Origin: Botryosphaeria dothidea
Lineage: Eukaryota > Ascomycota > Dothideomycetes > Botryosphaeriales > Botryosphaeriaceae
Direction of reading: 5' to 3'
DNA: 64,000 nucleotides
NCBI GenBank assembly: GCA_011503125.2
Contig: WWBZ02000073.1
Location: 3,348,001 to 3,412,000 of the forward strand
Under the pieces are notes generated by a model that worked only from the letters and a program-made list of their open reading frames with translations, searched no databases and was not told the origin of the DNA. Below, piece by piece: positions 24,330-36,609 of the stretch (position 1 is the stretch's first letter; each line of letters begins with the position of its first letter). A program made the position numbers and the translations under genes.

Positions 24330-26370
24330 CTAAGATATTCTCTTTTTCTCTTCAACAGTAAGCCTTGCTCTCCGGACCGTTGCTTCGCTCAGCCCTGAAC
24401 GTTTCCACATTGCCGCCACAACGCCCTTGAACGAGATGTCGCAGGCACCATACGGAGAGGATTTGGCGGCTTTCAAGACATCCTCAATGAGCTCATGGCT
24501 AAGGGATGCGAGCTTCTCTGGACTACGGTGCGGCGACTGAAATATCGGCCCCAAGAAAAGTTGGAAAAGCCTGTCTTGGGCGCGCGGGATATGCGGCTGG
24601 CCGAATATGCATGACCTCAATACTCTCGACATTTCAAAATCCGCCGCGGGCATGTGTGTTTTACGCTTTTCCTGACATGCGTACCAATCAAGCTGATATG
24701 ACTCAATGGGCCTGGTTGAAAGACTTTTGCCATCTGTCGTTAGACGGCATGTATGCGTCAGGGTCCGTGGGGGGAACAGATGAGATTTTTCTCTGAACTG
24801 AAAAAGCAGGTAGAGACTTTCCGTTTCCGATTCGAAGGGTGTAAAATATCCCTCCGGTGCATGACGAATTGACCACTCCAGCGGCGTTAATGCGGCTTCT
24901 CCAAGAACCGCCTCCTCAATGGCCGTTATAAACTTGGAATACGCGAGTACGAAATAGTCCAAATTGCGAAAAGATTGGGGGTTGGTAGCATTTTTCAGAT
25001 GCCCAATCTTTTCTTAATTTCAGCATTTTGTTCAAAGAATACATGATCGAAAGTACTAGCTGCCGTTGAGCTTTCCGGTAAGGATGGAAGAGATGAAAGG
25101 CCTCAGTCGATTCGAGATCCATTGCGTGGAATGCGATAAAATTCGGCAAGTGCGATAATAGGTGGATCATGAATGTTCCCCAGGAAAATTCTGAACCAGT
25201 TCCGAAGGCACTCGGGACCACTAACCGGCTTGGGTCCAAGTCAAACCGCTCAAGATTCAAGAAATCTTCAGCCGGCGTGCAGGTCGGCCCCAGGCCATCA
25301 GTAATAGTCACCACATAATGCCCGCGCACTCGTAGAGTGGTGCCTTCGGCGTTCGAAACGCTCCACGACTTTGGTAAAGGTGCCCTTTGTTGAGTTGGTG
25401 TTCGTCCAGGGATGAGCCTCGTCAACGGTGTGCATGTTTGGGGAGTGGTCCAATCGGGCACCCATGAAGGAATGGTGTGTGACACGTCACCGGCTCTAGC
25501 CTCTACGGCAGAAAAAACAACATCCAGGCCATGGACTTCGAGAAAACAAGTAGCAGCTTTAGTATAAACCTGCTCAGTGGTCATAGTATAGTCGGCCATC
25601 AGCCCGTTGCGATGCTCAGCATTGCTCATCGAAAGCAGAGCAAAGATGCGATCTCGAGGATCTTTGCAATTGCATGACCTTGCGTCCACCAACAGGTCAA
25701 ACAATTCTCTCGGGCGCTCATCCTTAACACGGTCTTGTTGTCGTATGGCTAGTACCTGCGGCGGGCTTTTGCTGAGCACGTGCTCAGATCTCCAGGCGAG
25801 GTAGACTTCTTGCCATACCCATACTCGGCTGAACCACTATCTTTCTAGCAAGGCTTCTATAGTGTTGGTCATTATACGTCCGAGGTGGAAGCTGTACAGT
25901 CCGTAACCTGGTTTCGAAAAGACCGCGACGAGAACGTTAATAGACACATCGCTGGAAGCTGTAGCTTCGCCGAGATGCACCATGACCGAACTTGCTCGGC
26001 GGTATATGTCTGGCATGATCCTCACTTGATGGCCACGCTCGTGAACGTCGTCTTGTTCGATGCACACAGCATCAATCCACATGGTCCTCGGCCGGTCGGT
26101 ATTACGCAAATCCCTGATGGCGACGAAGCAATTCCTTGTAACTGCGAGTTTGTAGATTGGGCCACCGTCTCCGCTGACGACCTCGATCCACAATGCTTTG
26201 TCTTCGCTGCCCCAGGTGTACGAGAGAGCATGGTAGTCGGGGCTGTTGCAGAAACGCTTGTGAGATATACGGCATCGGACTGGCTGTGATCTGTCTCCGG
26301 GTTCAATTATCAGGAAGCGTGTTTCGTCTGAATACCATAGTGGCGTGTATTGATACGTCGGCAGCCCCGA
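24330..26370 (-). pseudogene. HET-domain (heterokaryon incompatibility) gene with nonsense and frame lesions
   Basis: HET proteins trigger cell death on fusion of unlike hyphae. Reading leftward from about 26,345, QYTPLWYSDETRFLIIEPGD begins the domain, then DYHALSYTWGSEDKALW, RPRTMWIDAVCIEQDDVHER, GHQVRIMPDIYRRASSVMVH and LGEA: the three canonical HET blocks, intact. An in-frame TAG at 25837-25839 interrupts ALLER*WFSRVWVWQEV, where the family has ALLERPWFSRVWVLQEV. The same frame then stays open for over 900 nt (DARSCNCKDPRDRIFALLSM, PSWVPDWTTP) to a stop at 24916. A different frame (from 24962) continues KFITAIEEAVLGEAA to 24330. No convincing ATG exists in frame at the 5' end. Two or three lesions make an intact protein unlikely, though the N-terminal HET block alone could still be expressed. 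Confidence 0.8.
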
Positions 26371-27059
26371 AGCAGTCTATGTAGCTCGAATATGGGGCTA
26401 CATTTGATGTGATGAAGTATTGTGGGGCTCTATTGGATGCAGCGAAGTGTCGTCGGATGATTGGACGCTGAAGTGGATCGGACATGGCTGAGCCTGGAAG
26501 AGCGTGCGCACCAAGTATGTACACATTACACGACGGCTCAGCCCCACGACAACGAAATTGCAACGCATTGGACCGTTGAGTACAAAGGATTTTTGACATG
26601 TCATTCATATGCGTAAGAGTCAGACTTCTCAGTATCTCCCTGCCGTACTCATACCCAACGATGCTCAACCCACATCATCCAAACCAGACCTCAAGTCACT
26701 GGGCGTCCTTTCCCAGACAGTCGACCACGCTGGTGCTTCGTCGGGTAATTCATTTTTCCTACCGGGCTGACGCTTTCTGGAGGATCATGCGACCGCTTGT
26801 GTGAACCTGGTAACCTTTTGTGACGGGATTGTACGCTTTGTTATTTGGAGCGCACGCGCAGATGATTGGTTGGAAATGCAAAAGGTTAATGCTGTTATGC
26901 GCGGCTATGGCGGATTAGGCATTCACGCTGACTGTTACCCCTCAGTAAGCAGTGCAGCTTTTTAAGTCTCGCAAGGGAAGCCGCGGGAGTCGTTTGTTCT
27001 TTTCTTCAGGATCTCTGAATATCAAATTTCAACGTAGCCAACCGCCACTGCACCAAGCC
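26371..27059. other. Divergent intergenic region
   Basis: This sits upstream of both the HET remnant and the monooxygenase. Only short open frames are seen; no repeat or RNA. Confidence 0.45.
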
Positions 27060-28402
27060 ATGTCATCTCCAACTGTACTCATTATCGGATGCGGGGTAGC
27101 CGGACCCGTCATTGGCATCTTCCTGAAGCGCAAAGGATATTCCCCCATCATATTCGAAAAGGCGCAAACGCCGGGAGATGTGGGCGCATCGCTGTCAATC
27201 TGGCCAAACGGCATGCATGTCCTCGAAAAGATTGGGATGGCTGCAAAGGTCCAAGGAGTCGGCTCTCCGCTGACTCGGATCTGCGAGATGAAGTCTTCGG
27301 GCGAGGTACTGGGACAGGTTCCGCTCTGCGAATTGTTCAAAGAGAGATACGGCCAGCCTGCGCACGGAATCAGGCGCGTGCTGTTCACTTCGATGCTGAG
27401 AGAGGCCGCGGTCCAGGAGGGAATCGCCGTCAGAGTGGGCTGGACGCTGGAATCGGTTCGTGAAGATGGCAATTCGGTGACTGCTATGTTCAGCGGCGGC
27501 CGGGAGGAGACGGGGGCATTTCTTGTCGGCTGTGACGGTATGAAGGGAGTCTCCAGGAAGTTTGTTCTGGAGCGCCACGGGGTGGTGAATAGTGAGCCAA
27601 CCTTTACAGGAGTTTTCCAGGCAAGTACCATCCAAAAAGTCTTCGTGACATCTTCGTTGACATGGGCCAGACGGCTTGCTTCTCACCTACGCCTTCCTTC
27701 ATAAAAGAGGGGGAATCCATGTGTACCTGGAACGGTGACGGCATGCATGCTCTCTGCTATCCTATCTCCGAAGGACTGACCAGCTGGGTCGTGACCCAGG
27801 GAGGAGACGAGGAATCCAAAGGCTCGTGGGGCATTTACGATGCTGCCACCAGGGCGAGGGCAAAAGCCGCGCTGCTCGAGCTCCTGAAGGATTGGGATTC
27901 ACGGCTGCTTGATTTCGCAATGTCAGCGGGGAGAATCATCAGATACGGCATATATGACCGGCCGGCGCTTGACAGCAGCCAGTGGTTCTCGAAGCGGTGC
28001 ATTTTGATCGGTGACGCTGCACACCCGACGAGTGTACACATTGGCCAAGGTGCGAATATGGCCATGTAAGCCCGCCTGTCCCCTCACAGAATGTGTATTA
28101 CCATTGCTGTCAACTTACTCGGCAGCAGGGAAGATTGCTACCTCCTCAACAAACACCTCCCGAGTGTGACTCCCGACACGACTGGGCTCCGGACTGAGCA
28201 GCTCCAGAAGGCTTTCAAAGCCATGGCAGAAGTACAGCAACCGCGGACTGCCGCCCTAGTCAAAGCTGCACGGGCACAGGGCGACGCCAGAGTGGCAAAG
28301 GGCTCAGAGGCTCTCAAACGAAACGATGAGATATCGCGTCGTTATGCGGACCCCAACCTGTATATGGCCCGGCTTGATTTCATGTACAATCGCCCAGATT
28401 AG
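27060..28402 (+). CDS. FAD-dependent monooxygenase (salicylate hydroxylase/PHBH-like)
   Basis: Group A flavoprotein hydroxylase, 409 aa in three exons (27060-27620, 27671-28065, 28129-28402), exactly 410 codons with stop. The dinucleotide-binding motif is VLIIGCGVAGPVIGIFLKRK. The DG motif region is FLVGCDGMKGVSRKF. The GD motif with the FAD ribityl contact is CILIGDAAHPTSVHIGQGAN, followed by MAMEDCYLLNKHL. Such enzymes hydroxylate aromatic or polyketide substrates using NAD(P)H and O2. Intron 1 (27621-27670) has a GC donor, CCAG|GCAAGT; using the nearby GT instead destroys the frame. There is no membrane helix. No partner genes of a pathway are adjacent, so the substrate is open. Confidence 0.92.
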
Positions 28403-28504
28403 CGCGGGCCTGAACATCCCAGCTCCGACAAATTCATTCCTGAAACACATTGAATCGTTCAAAATGAGCCGTTTGAACATCATTATCAAGAAAAACCCCA
28501 TCCC

Positions 28505-31500
28505 TCAAACCACCCCCACAACCCCCACCCACTCCACCACCACCGGCCCCAACAACCCATACTCCTTCGGCGCATTGACCGCATAGTACGCGCCGTTCTC
28601 CTCGTTCGCCGTCACGCCCACGCTCCACGTCGCGTTCCCGTCCGCCTTGATCCGATTGAACAGCGTCGTCGTCACCTCGACCACGACCTCGTTCTCGCCC
28701 GCCCGCACGTACCCCGACACGTCCGCCACCGCGTCCGCGATGTCGATCGGCGGCAGCAGCTGCCCGTTGACCCACGCGCGGATGGTGTTGGTGACGGGGC
28801 CGAGGCGCAGGAGGGCGCCGAGCGCGCTCGAGTCGGCGGTGGGTGACGAGAAGGTGGTGGTGTAGCGCCCGATGCCGCTGACGCCGACGAGAGCGGGGTC
28901 GAGCCCGGTCCAGGGCGCGAGCGCGGTCGACGTGTAGTTGTGGTGGGTGATGGCCGTGTCCATGCTGTACGCGTCGGAGGTGCGGTGCCAGTCTTCGATT
29001 TGGATGTCCCAGCTGGTGAGGTTGGTGGCGGCTGGTGGGGAGGCGGTGAGGTTGCGGGTGGAGCCGTCGGAGAGGGTGAAGGAGGCGGGGCCGGTGAGGT
29101 AGGCGGAGAGGGAGGAGGTGGTGTTGCTGGAGGAGGAGGTAGTCAGGCCTGCGACGGCGCCGGAGGTCGAGGTGATGTGGACGGCTGGGGCAGCAGGGAG
29201 GTCGGAAGATGTCGAGTTCGCAGGGGCGAAGCCGAGGATGGTGGTTTGATTTGAGGCGAGGGTGACGGGGATGGTGATGCCGCTTGTAGTGGTTGTGTAC
29301 TGAAGCACAGGTGTGACAGATCCAGTCCAGGCATCGAACCAATAAGGGGTTCCAGTTGTGGCGAAAGTTACATCGACGGTTTGGGTGGACGTGTCGTCGT
29401 TGTAGATGTAGGTGTAGTCAATACCATCAGCCCGGCGCCAGAAGGCGTACCAAGAAGTCGCATTCGAGAATGAGACCTTGGGAAGGACGGCAGCACTGGA
29501 CAGTGCGTCGGGCAAGTCCGCAGAAGAAGCAACGGTGTAAACGTTCTCAAGTCCACCGTTAACGACCGCGCTGATGGAGGCGGCAACTTCCTCTGCTGCT
29601 CCAGCCTCCTGTCCAATGCTGGTGAAGTTGGTTGCTCCAACGAAGAAGATAGGCAGGCCGGCAGTTGCGAACTCCTTTACCTTCTCCGCTGCTCCAGGTG
29701 TGAGCGATGTCTGGTTGGAGAAGATAAGCGCCTTGTAAGATGGACCGCTCGGAGCCAGAACTCCATCTTCAACGACAGCCTCGGGAGTCTGCAGGTTGCC
29801 CGAGGAGAGGTACTCGTACGTGTAGCCAAGTGTCTCCAAGTTCGTATCTGTGTACTGCTCCTCGACCGTCCAAGGGGCACTGTATTGGTAGAATGCCAAG
29901 TCCACGTTCGGTGTGCCGGTCTGCGAAACATACTGATTCCTGGCAATGTATTTGATCGAGTCGTTCATGTGGATCCAGCTGGGTTGATGGTGGTTCCACA
30001 TCTCACTGAATCGGTAGGTAAATGTGGTGTAGGATGGCCAGGTAGTGTTGGTGTACGGTCCAGAGTAGGCAAATCCATGCAGAACATGCATCGATATGCC
30101 AGTGGACAGACCGCGTCTCACCGACCAGAGCAGATCATTCAGGGTCTGCTGGTAGGGAGCGCCGCTCAGAGCACCACATTCCGAAGAGATGACTGAGATA
30201 CCAGCCAAGTGCGCAGGTCCAGAGAACTGCCTGTAAGTATCGATAATGTTGCTGAAACCCAAGGACTCGCCTTCTGGCGCATCAAGAATAGCAATGTCAT
30301 CCAGCTTGGACCGAGTCAGCAACGCCGGGTTTGATATCTGGAAAGTGACTCACCATATTCAGAGGCAGATTGTATGCCGGCTGAGCCGAGTACTTCACAC
30401 CCAATCCATGCGCCCACGTCTCGAACGCAGCGAGGTAGTCCTGGTAACCCTCGTTCAGGGTAGTCCGGTAGTCCTCATTGCACTTCTCAGCAAAGCTCGC
30501 ATTCGTCGCCGTGAAGCCTTCTCCGTACGGCACAATCGCGCCATTCCAGTAGTTGGCGGGGGTGATGAGGTACGGCAAGCAGACGGCAACATCGTAGCCC
30601 CTCGATTCGTTGAACCTGGCCGGCAGTTCCGGCGTCCACCACAGCGACGAAACCATCTCCATGCTGTCCTCCCATCCTACTCGCCCGTCAGTTCGGACAT
30701 GCCGAAGCGGAGTCGAAACACCGAGAACTTACCGTATTTGCCGACCGATGCTAGGAGTTCCCTTGTCTCGGCATCAGGGAGCACATGCTCATCGAAAAAG
30801 TCCGTCAACTTCTTCGATCCTGCAAACCCGCACATCAGCACTCTCCTCAAAAGAGCTCTCAAAACAAAAAACCCCCCAAACTCACCGTTCGCGCTGAAGT
30901 GGTCGACCGTCCACGAGCCATTCCCAATATACTCCGTCGCGTTCAGCCCGCCAGAGCAAGACTTCTGATTGGTGTACCGTTCATACCACGCGATCAGGCG
31001 CCACGTCGAGTTCCCCTCTGGCGCCGTCCAGCTCAACGACCTATCCTCGCCGACATCCGCCGTCAAGTCGACGACCTCACCAACCACGACGATCGGCAGC
31101 GTCGACGAGAACTCGTCCGCGCCCGCAACCTCTTCCGAAGCTAGAAAAACCGCAAGAAACCCCGTCAGCAAAGAGACGTGCCCCAAAAAAGGGGAGCGCG
31201 AAAAAGGCGCTCGAACGAGGATCCCACATACCGCCCACAACCTCGACCGCCTGCACCGCCCGCAGCACCTGTCCGCCAAACTCCTCCAGGCTGTGCATGA
31301 AGCTCGAAAACGGATTGCCCGGCTGCGCGCTCAACGGCAGCACGCCCGCCCACGCCTGCCCCGCCTCCACCGTCACGTTCGCATACGCCAGCTCCACAGC
31401 CAGCCCCTCCGTCCCGGGCACGCTCGGCACGCCCTGCCCCTGGTTGGCGCCCTGCGCGAAGTCCATGACGAGCGCGCCGTCGCTGGCCGCCTGCAGCGCC

Positions 31501-31983
31501 GCGCGGAAGACGGCCCTGAACGCCGGCGTGCCGAAGCTGTAGAGCGTCCAGTCGGTGGGTGGAGGGACGCCGCGCTCGGCTTCGGGCAGGCCGTACTGGT
31601 AGTAGCCGAGCAGCTCGATGCCGCCGGCGCCGACGGTGCCGATGGCGGCGATATCGGCTTGCACGGTCTCGGGGGTCACGGAGGCGTCGGGGAGCCTGGT
31701 GGAGGGGGGGGGGGGGGTGTGTGTGTCAGTGACGTGCGGTGGGGAGGTGGGAGGTTTGGGGGGAGAGGGGGGCAGATGGACGGAGAGCTGGCCGCTCGTG
31801 GACGAAACAGAGACGAGGACGCTCTCATGGCGAGAGGATCTGGGGTTACACATACCAGTACCGGAATTTGGGCCTGTACTCGACCTCGGGCTCCGCGAAG
31901 CTGGCAGTAGCCGGGCCCGCGAGCAGCAGGCCAGCAGCAGCGGCGGCGGCGGCCGCCGCAGCAATTGAAAGTCTGCACGCCAT
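28505..31983 (-). CDS. Large secreted glycoside hydrolase, GH106 (alpha-L-rhamnosidase)-like
   Basis: About 1,000 aa, secreted: MACRLSIAAAAAAAAAAGLL is a signal peptide. At least six exons join in frame; the last (about 30,310 to 28,505) is about 600 codons. The N-terminal catalytic-type region includes FRYWLPDASVTPETVQADIA and GTVGAGGIELLGYYQYG, the strand-loop typical of GH106/GH2-like TIM barrels. Later come GWEDSMEMVSSLWWTPELPA, SSECGALSGAPYQQTLNDLL, RGLSTGISMHVLHGFAYSGP and a beta-rich C-terminus with galactose-binding-like repeats (RAWVNGQLLPPIDIADAVAD). Intron 1 has a 14-C pyrimidine tract at 31704-31717. The family is inferred from recalled architecture; a rhamnosidase or related pectin-degrading role is plausible. 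TATAAG at 32071-32076 may be its TATA box. Confidence 0.72.
31704..31717 (-). repeat. C14 homopolymer in the first intron of the GH106-like gene
   Basis: Fourteen C on the coding strand lie between a CTGAC branch-like site and the CCACCAG acceptor, so the homopolymer is the polypyrimidine tract of the intron. Confidence 0.8.
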
Positions 31984-33428
31984 TGCTTCGTCTGTCGTAC
32001 AAAGATCGAGACTCGCAGAAGGCAGCAGCTGTCTGGGCCCCAAAACCACCTCCATATGCGGCAAGGCTCTTATAAGGCACTCACAAAAAACCGCATGCCG
32101 TACCTGATCGACCACCAACTCGGTGCATCGACAACCGAGCCGGAGCTCGGGGTACGTCGTACACAAGCCATGCTCGCCGTCTTAGTCCCCTTTGGGATCA
32201 GCGGTGGTGGTGCCGTCCCGGGGGCCTGAGGGTGCGTAGCCAGAATAGGCAGTGTGAGCGAGCTCGAGCAGGGTTCGGGAAGCGCGTGCAGGGCCATACA
32301 CCCCAGGTTTTTTATTGACATCATTTGCCGAAACTGCCGGGAAGCTGGCATTGATTTTGCGGGGCAGAGCAGGCAGGACCAAGTGTGGGGAACCGGGGGT
32401 GGCAAAAGCCCAATCTGCCAGCGTATTCGTGTTGCCGCAGCCAGTCAGAATGGTTCTTGAGCGGGGACAATGATACCCCGAAAGGCGGTGACTCGTGACT
32501 GTTGCTGGTGGGCTTGCGTTAGCAGTGAGTGGTCCCGAATTGTGTGATCAAGTGGTCGACGGATTGGACAAAGCCCAGCCTACGCACCTGTCTGCCCAGA
32601 GGTGCGGTCCGTCGCGGCGACTCCCGCATAGACCAGCACGATGAACGGTTACACTGCCGAAGAAAGGATTGCTGCCAAGGTGATTGACGAGAAGGGGGCT
32701 CCGAACGCCAAGGGCGGGATGCAAATCATCATTCACTATTCTTCGGATATTCCGTGGTGGAGGCGTGTCAGCACCGATCGTCGGCCACTAGCCACCGGTG
32801 AGAGAGAACCTTCTGTGGGCGCACGCGTAATCAGTGAAAAGGGCGTGATGGTTCAAGTATGTGGAAAATCAGTGTTTCTATGAGCACTCTTCAAGTGAAC
32901 TGGGTGGGGCTGAGAGTGGCATCCATGCCATGTCGATGAAGACCTCGGCTCCAGAACTCCATCTGGAAGCGTCTTATAACGCCGAATATGCCGGCAAGAA
33001 CCGCCGGCATCTCTTACTGAGTAGACCCAGCGAGCTCACCGCCGATGAAGTTCCGGCTAATTTGCAAGGGCAACTTCCGCCCGATGAATTACGGTGAAGA
33101 ATGGAGTAAAACATTCCACCTCCGACCCGTCTTTATCCAACAAAAAGGGCCGACCGACGGCCAACAGAAGCTTTTGTCCAAAGCTTTGATGAACAGAGTA
33201 AAGCAAATGACCTGTACACCGTCCCGAGTCTATCGTGTCTATAAGTGCCCCAAACACCGCCCCGTGGCGAAAAATGCCCTTGCTCATGCTGACTGAAAAT
33301 GCCTCAAGAAAGGATGTGTGGGCGAAAGAATGCGAGAAGAATAACCTGTGCGAAACGTTTATACGAACGACGTCTGGACGAGCAATTTTACGAAGAACAA
33401 GACCTACCTGATCCATCACAGCACCTAC
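31984..33428. other. Gene-less region
   Basis: About 1.4 kb. The right-hand part is AT-richer. No coding block, RNA or repeat was recognised. Confidence 0.5.
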
Positions 33429-35825
33429 CTACGCAGAACCGTTGGAAGTTTTGTTCGTGTCTGTCTCGTTGGTTGAAGTTTGCAGACCTTTCAGTCTCTG
33501 CGCAAGCAGCCCAGCGCCCGTGTACGAGGGAGGAGGCGAGAAAGATCCCGTCGGGCGTTTGTCCCAGGCTCCATCGTTATCGAACATGGAGCTCGCCGAA
33601 GAACAAGTATCAGACGCTTTGCGGGACGTCCCATCCACATCCATCTGGTCCCTGCTGCTAGGACGAGACTCAACCGGTTCAAGCCGACGCGAAAGCTTGA
33701 AAGGGATGGGTGCAATGGGTTCCATCGGACCGGTATATGTCTGGAAACTGGTATATCCATTGCGGGGACTGCCAAAGTCAAGAGCATCATAGTGCGCTTG
33801 ACCATGGCTGAGGGAAAAGCCGGCACTGCGCCTCCTGAAAGCCTTCTCAGAGGCGGACAGAGCTGGCATGTTGGACGAATGGGCTGGGGTGCCGTGGTTC
33901 TCGCGGGCAGGCTTGTAGGCGCTGTAGCGTGGGTCGGGTAACTGTATCTCGTTCCGGAGCTTCTCCTTGCCGTCTGGCACGCGATTCGCAAACACTACTC
34001 GAATGCTTTTGTACAAGAAATATCGCCCTTTCGAAGGGCAACATATGTGCAGGTGAATCAAGTACCGAAGGGTGGGCCGATCATTGGGGTCTTCGGACGT
34101 TGAAAGAGAGGCCTCTGGCCGATCGGTACCGAAGTTTGTACGTTTGTTCATGGGCATGTCGATGATTGGACCTGCAGAGTAACTCCGTTGGCGGATGAAG
34201 GTCTTTTGGCCCGGCTCCATGTCGCCCAAGTCATAGGGAACAAGGAACAGCTTCACAGCCGTCTTGTTTGGATTCTTGATGACAATTTGGAGCTGGCCTC
34301 TCTGCGGAATGCGGTAGCTGCCTCCGGGTGGGGACTTTGGTGATGTTGATCTCCGCTTCATTTTCTCCCGTTTGCGGTGAACCGCTCTTTGTTGAGCATC
34401 CCCACCGTCCTCGTGGAAGCCGTTCTGGCGATCGTGATCATCATTATCGCTCTGATTGCCGGACCTAGCGTGCTTTCTCCTTCGGCGTCTCTCTTCCTGC
34501 TCCTCCGCGGGCTTCAAGTTGTTCTCCAAGTCGACAAGACCGACATACGGACTTGGCTGATTGTCTGCAATCCTGCCATTCCCGCTGTTATAGCTGTAGA
34601 AGACGGCTGGAAATGGCAGGGTCACGTGGGCCGGACAACGCAGCTGCGCCTTGCATTCCCCTTTGCCCAAGACGCCAATCTGAGCTATGAAGTTGAGCGG
34701 GCGAGACGGCGTGGTAGACATTCGGCCGCGCAGAATCGACTCCTCGTACGAACCCACCATCGGGGCATGCTGCAGCGGAGAGGTCTCGTTGGTCACTGAG
34801 GGGCCACGTGGACGAAGCTGTGGCGACTGTGGAGTCGAATTGCAGTGCGGACCGAGGAATGAGGACAGCGAGCGGCGAGGCTGGTGCGCCTGGTATGGGA
34901 ACGACCCTTCTCTCCTCAGCGATGGTTGAGGCCGGCCGTAAAACTGGGAGTATGTGGGGGTATGGTAATTTTGAAGCGACTGCGGAGAGAATGTGTGGCG
35001 CCTATTGTCTCTCTCGCCTTGCCTAGAGCTTGGCCGCTGTGCAAAGTCCAGATCCGGATTGTTGGTTTGCTGCACTAGAGGGCTCGAGGGCGGCAGGAGA
35101 ACAAAGCTTGAGGGCAGCGAGGACTGGGAAGCCTTGCAGGAGAGTATAGATCGTGTGAAGTCTGATCGGGAGGATTCAGGAGCAGGCCTGGCAAGCGGCA
35201 GGGCAGCTTGGGGGAAGGCATGGTGCCAGGGCGCAACAGGCGAGGTTGAGAGAGTTGAACTGGGGTTGGGCTGGTCATAGTTCACAGCATCTCGTTCCTG
35301 TCTAAAGTCTCCCGAGTGCAACGCCGACCTTGGGCGCTCGATCGACAGTCCTGCCGCCCTGTTGTCCTGCGCCTCGTCCTGTGATGCTTCAGGCGGCGGC
35401 AAAGGCGACTTGGGTCCGTGGCGCGACTTTGATCTCGATTGAGGGCGCTCGTGCTGTGGCGGGCGAGACTGCAAGTCACCACTTAGCACCTGGTCCCGAT
35501 CTTGGGGGACACTGGCGTGGACTCGCTCCGGAGCGCCAGTCGCGGTGCGTATACTGACAGTGTGAGTCTGCTGCCATGGCGGGCTCTGACTGCGCTTGAG
35601 GCGCTCAATCAACGTCACACGATCCAGCGTGCCCTGTCTTTGTTCTTCGCCGCGGTGCTCGTCCTCCCACTCAAACAAGTCGGGCTCGTCGGCGCCCCGC
35701 AGGTAGTTTACCGACCACTCTTCGTCTCTCCGGTCGCTCCAAGCATTGCTGGGCTGGCGATAAGGCTTGCGGTAGGTGGGATTGTTGGGCTGCTCGTCTT
35801 GGTCGTGGAAGATGGGCATGGGCAT
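33429..35825 (-). CDS. Atos-like conserved protein (DUF4210 plus Chromosome_seg domains)
   Basis: Single-exon protein of 798 aa. The first half is low-complexity (Pro/Ser/Gln/Arg-rich, disordered). Near residues 385-460 lies the Atos-like conserved block PLNFIAQIGVLGKGECKAQL, RCPAHVTLPFPAVFYSYNSG and SPYVGLVDLE. A charged linker with basic RRRRRKHARS follows. The C-terminal conserved block comprises SYRIPQRGQLQIVIKNPNKT, AVKLFLVPYDLGDMEPGQKT and TLRYLIHLHICCPSKGRYFL, then KSIRVVFANRVPDGKEKLRN. This pair of blocks defines the eukaryotic Atos/FAM214 family; fungal members are labelled meiotic chromosome segregation proteins, and metazoan Atossa is a nuclear regulator. The function in filamentous fungi is not established. 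Tail and head are likely disordered. It is divergent from FYV7. Confidence 0.85.
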   Translation of the reverse strand: MPMPIFHDQDEQPNNPTYRKPYRQPSNAWSDRRDEEWSVNYLRGADEPDLFEWEDEHRGEEQRQGTLDRVTLIERLKRSQSPPWQQTHTVSIRTATGAPERVHASVPQDRDQVLSGDLQSRPPQHERPQSRSKSRHGPKSPLPPPEASQDEAQDNRAAGLSIERPRSALHSGDFRQERDAVNYDQPNPSSTLSTSPVAPWHHAFPQAALPLARPAPESSRSDFTRSILSCKASQSSLPSSFVLLPPSSPLVQQTNNPDLDFAQRPSSRQGERDNRRHTFSPQSLQNYHTPTYSQFYGRPQPSLRREGSFPYQAHQPRRSLSSFLGPHCNSTPQSPQLRPRGPSVTNETSPLQHAPMVGSYEESILRGRMSTTPSRPLNFIAQIGVLGKGECKAQLRCPAHVTLPFPAVFYSYNSGNGRIADNQPSPYVGLVDLENNLKPAEEQEERRRRRKHARSGNQSDNDDHDRQNGFHEDGGDAQQRAVHRKREKMKRRSTSPKSPPGGSYRIPQRGQLQIVIKNPNKTAVKLFLVPYDLGDMEPGQKTFIRQRSYSAGPIIDMPMNKRTNFGTDRPEASLSTSEDPNDRPTLRYLIHLHICCPSKGRYFLYKSIRVVFANRVPDGKEKLRNEIQLPDPRYSAYKPARENHGTPAHSSNMPALSASEKAFRRRSAGFSLSHGQAHYDALDFGSPRNGYTSFQTYTGPMEPIAPIPFKLSRRLEPVESRPSSRDQMDVDGTSRKASDTCSSASSMFDNDGAWDKRPTGSFSPPPSYTGAGLLAQRLKGLQTSTNETDTNKTSNGSA

Positions 35826-36609
35826 AGTCGGTGGTGTTGCTCGCGGCTACGAGCAGCACATTGGAGACGTCAAACCGGCAACGGGGGTGGAGGAGAAATT
35901 TCTGGGCACAGTGGTCGTGGCAAACGGCGGGTCGTACCGTGGTTCAGGTTCGGGGCGGGGGAGCGGAGAGTTCAGCGCTTCGACAAGCTGGGCTGGGAGC
36001 GGATGGTTGGAGCGAGCGAGGTCGGAGAGCTGGGCGATGAGTAAGAGCTGCTGCTGGCGGAATCCGGAATTCGAGTGCAGCGGTTTCAGGTTTGCGCGCT
36101 CGACGTGGCTGTGGCTGGCTCTGGCTCTGGCTCTGGCTGCGAGGGCGACGACTGGGAGAGGCAGGAGCGGACGGCGGCACAGCGCAGCGACAGCACAGCG
36201 AGCAAGCGTTGGGCGCGCGGTGTGGGGAGCGCGGTGCGGACGGCGCATTTGAGTATTATGACGGCAGACAAAGGGATTCATGGCTCATCCGTCCGTATCG
36301 GCCAGGCGGGGATCATGTCTTGCAAGTCACACGATGCGCCAATCGCCCAAAAGCCCCCGCTTGGCCACGCAGTATGCTATCTGTCACGCCGCCATGCTGC
36401 GACTGCGACCCGAACGGGCAGCAGCAGCCTCTTAGCTGCTGAGCTGTGCGATGTGTGCACCGTGATGGTTTGCTCGCGACAGGGCATGACAGGGCGCGAC
36501 GGGATCGCTCCACCCGCCTGCCGCACCCTGCCGCACTAGCGCCGAAGACACTGCGAGAAATTTCATCATCCGCCAGCCCTACGACACATACACTCCCCCA
36601 GCTCGAATC
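35826..36609. other. Shared divergent promoter of the Atos-like gene and FYV7
   Basis: About 780 bp separate two divergent starts. It contains a short TGGCTC-type hexamer repeat near 36,110-36,140 and GC-rich sequence; a GCGATGAG match to the yeast PAC element of ribosome-biogenesis promoters lies at 36034-36041. Position and strand make its relevance to FYV7 uncertain. Confidence 0.4.
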
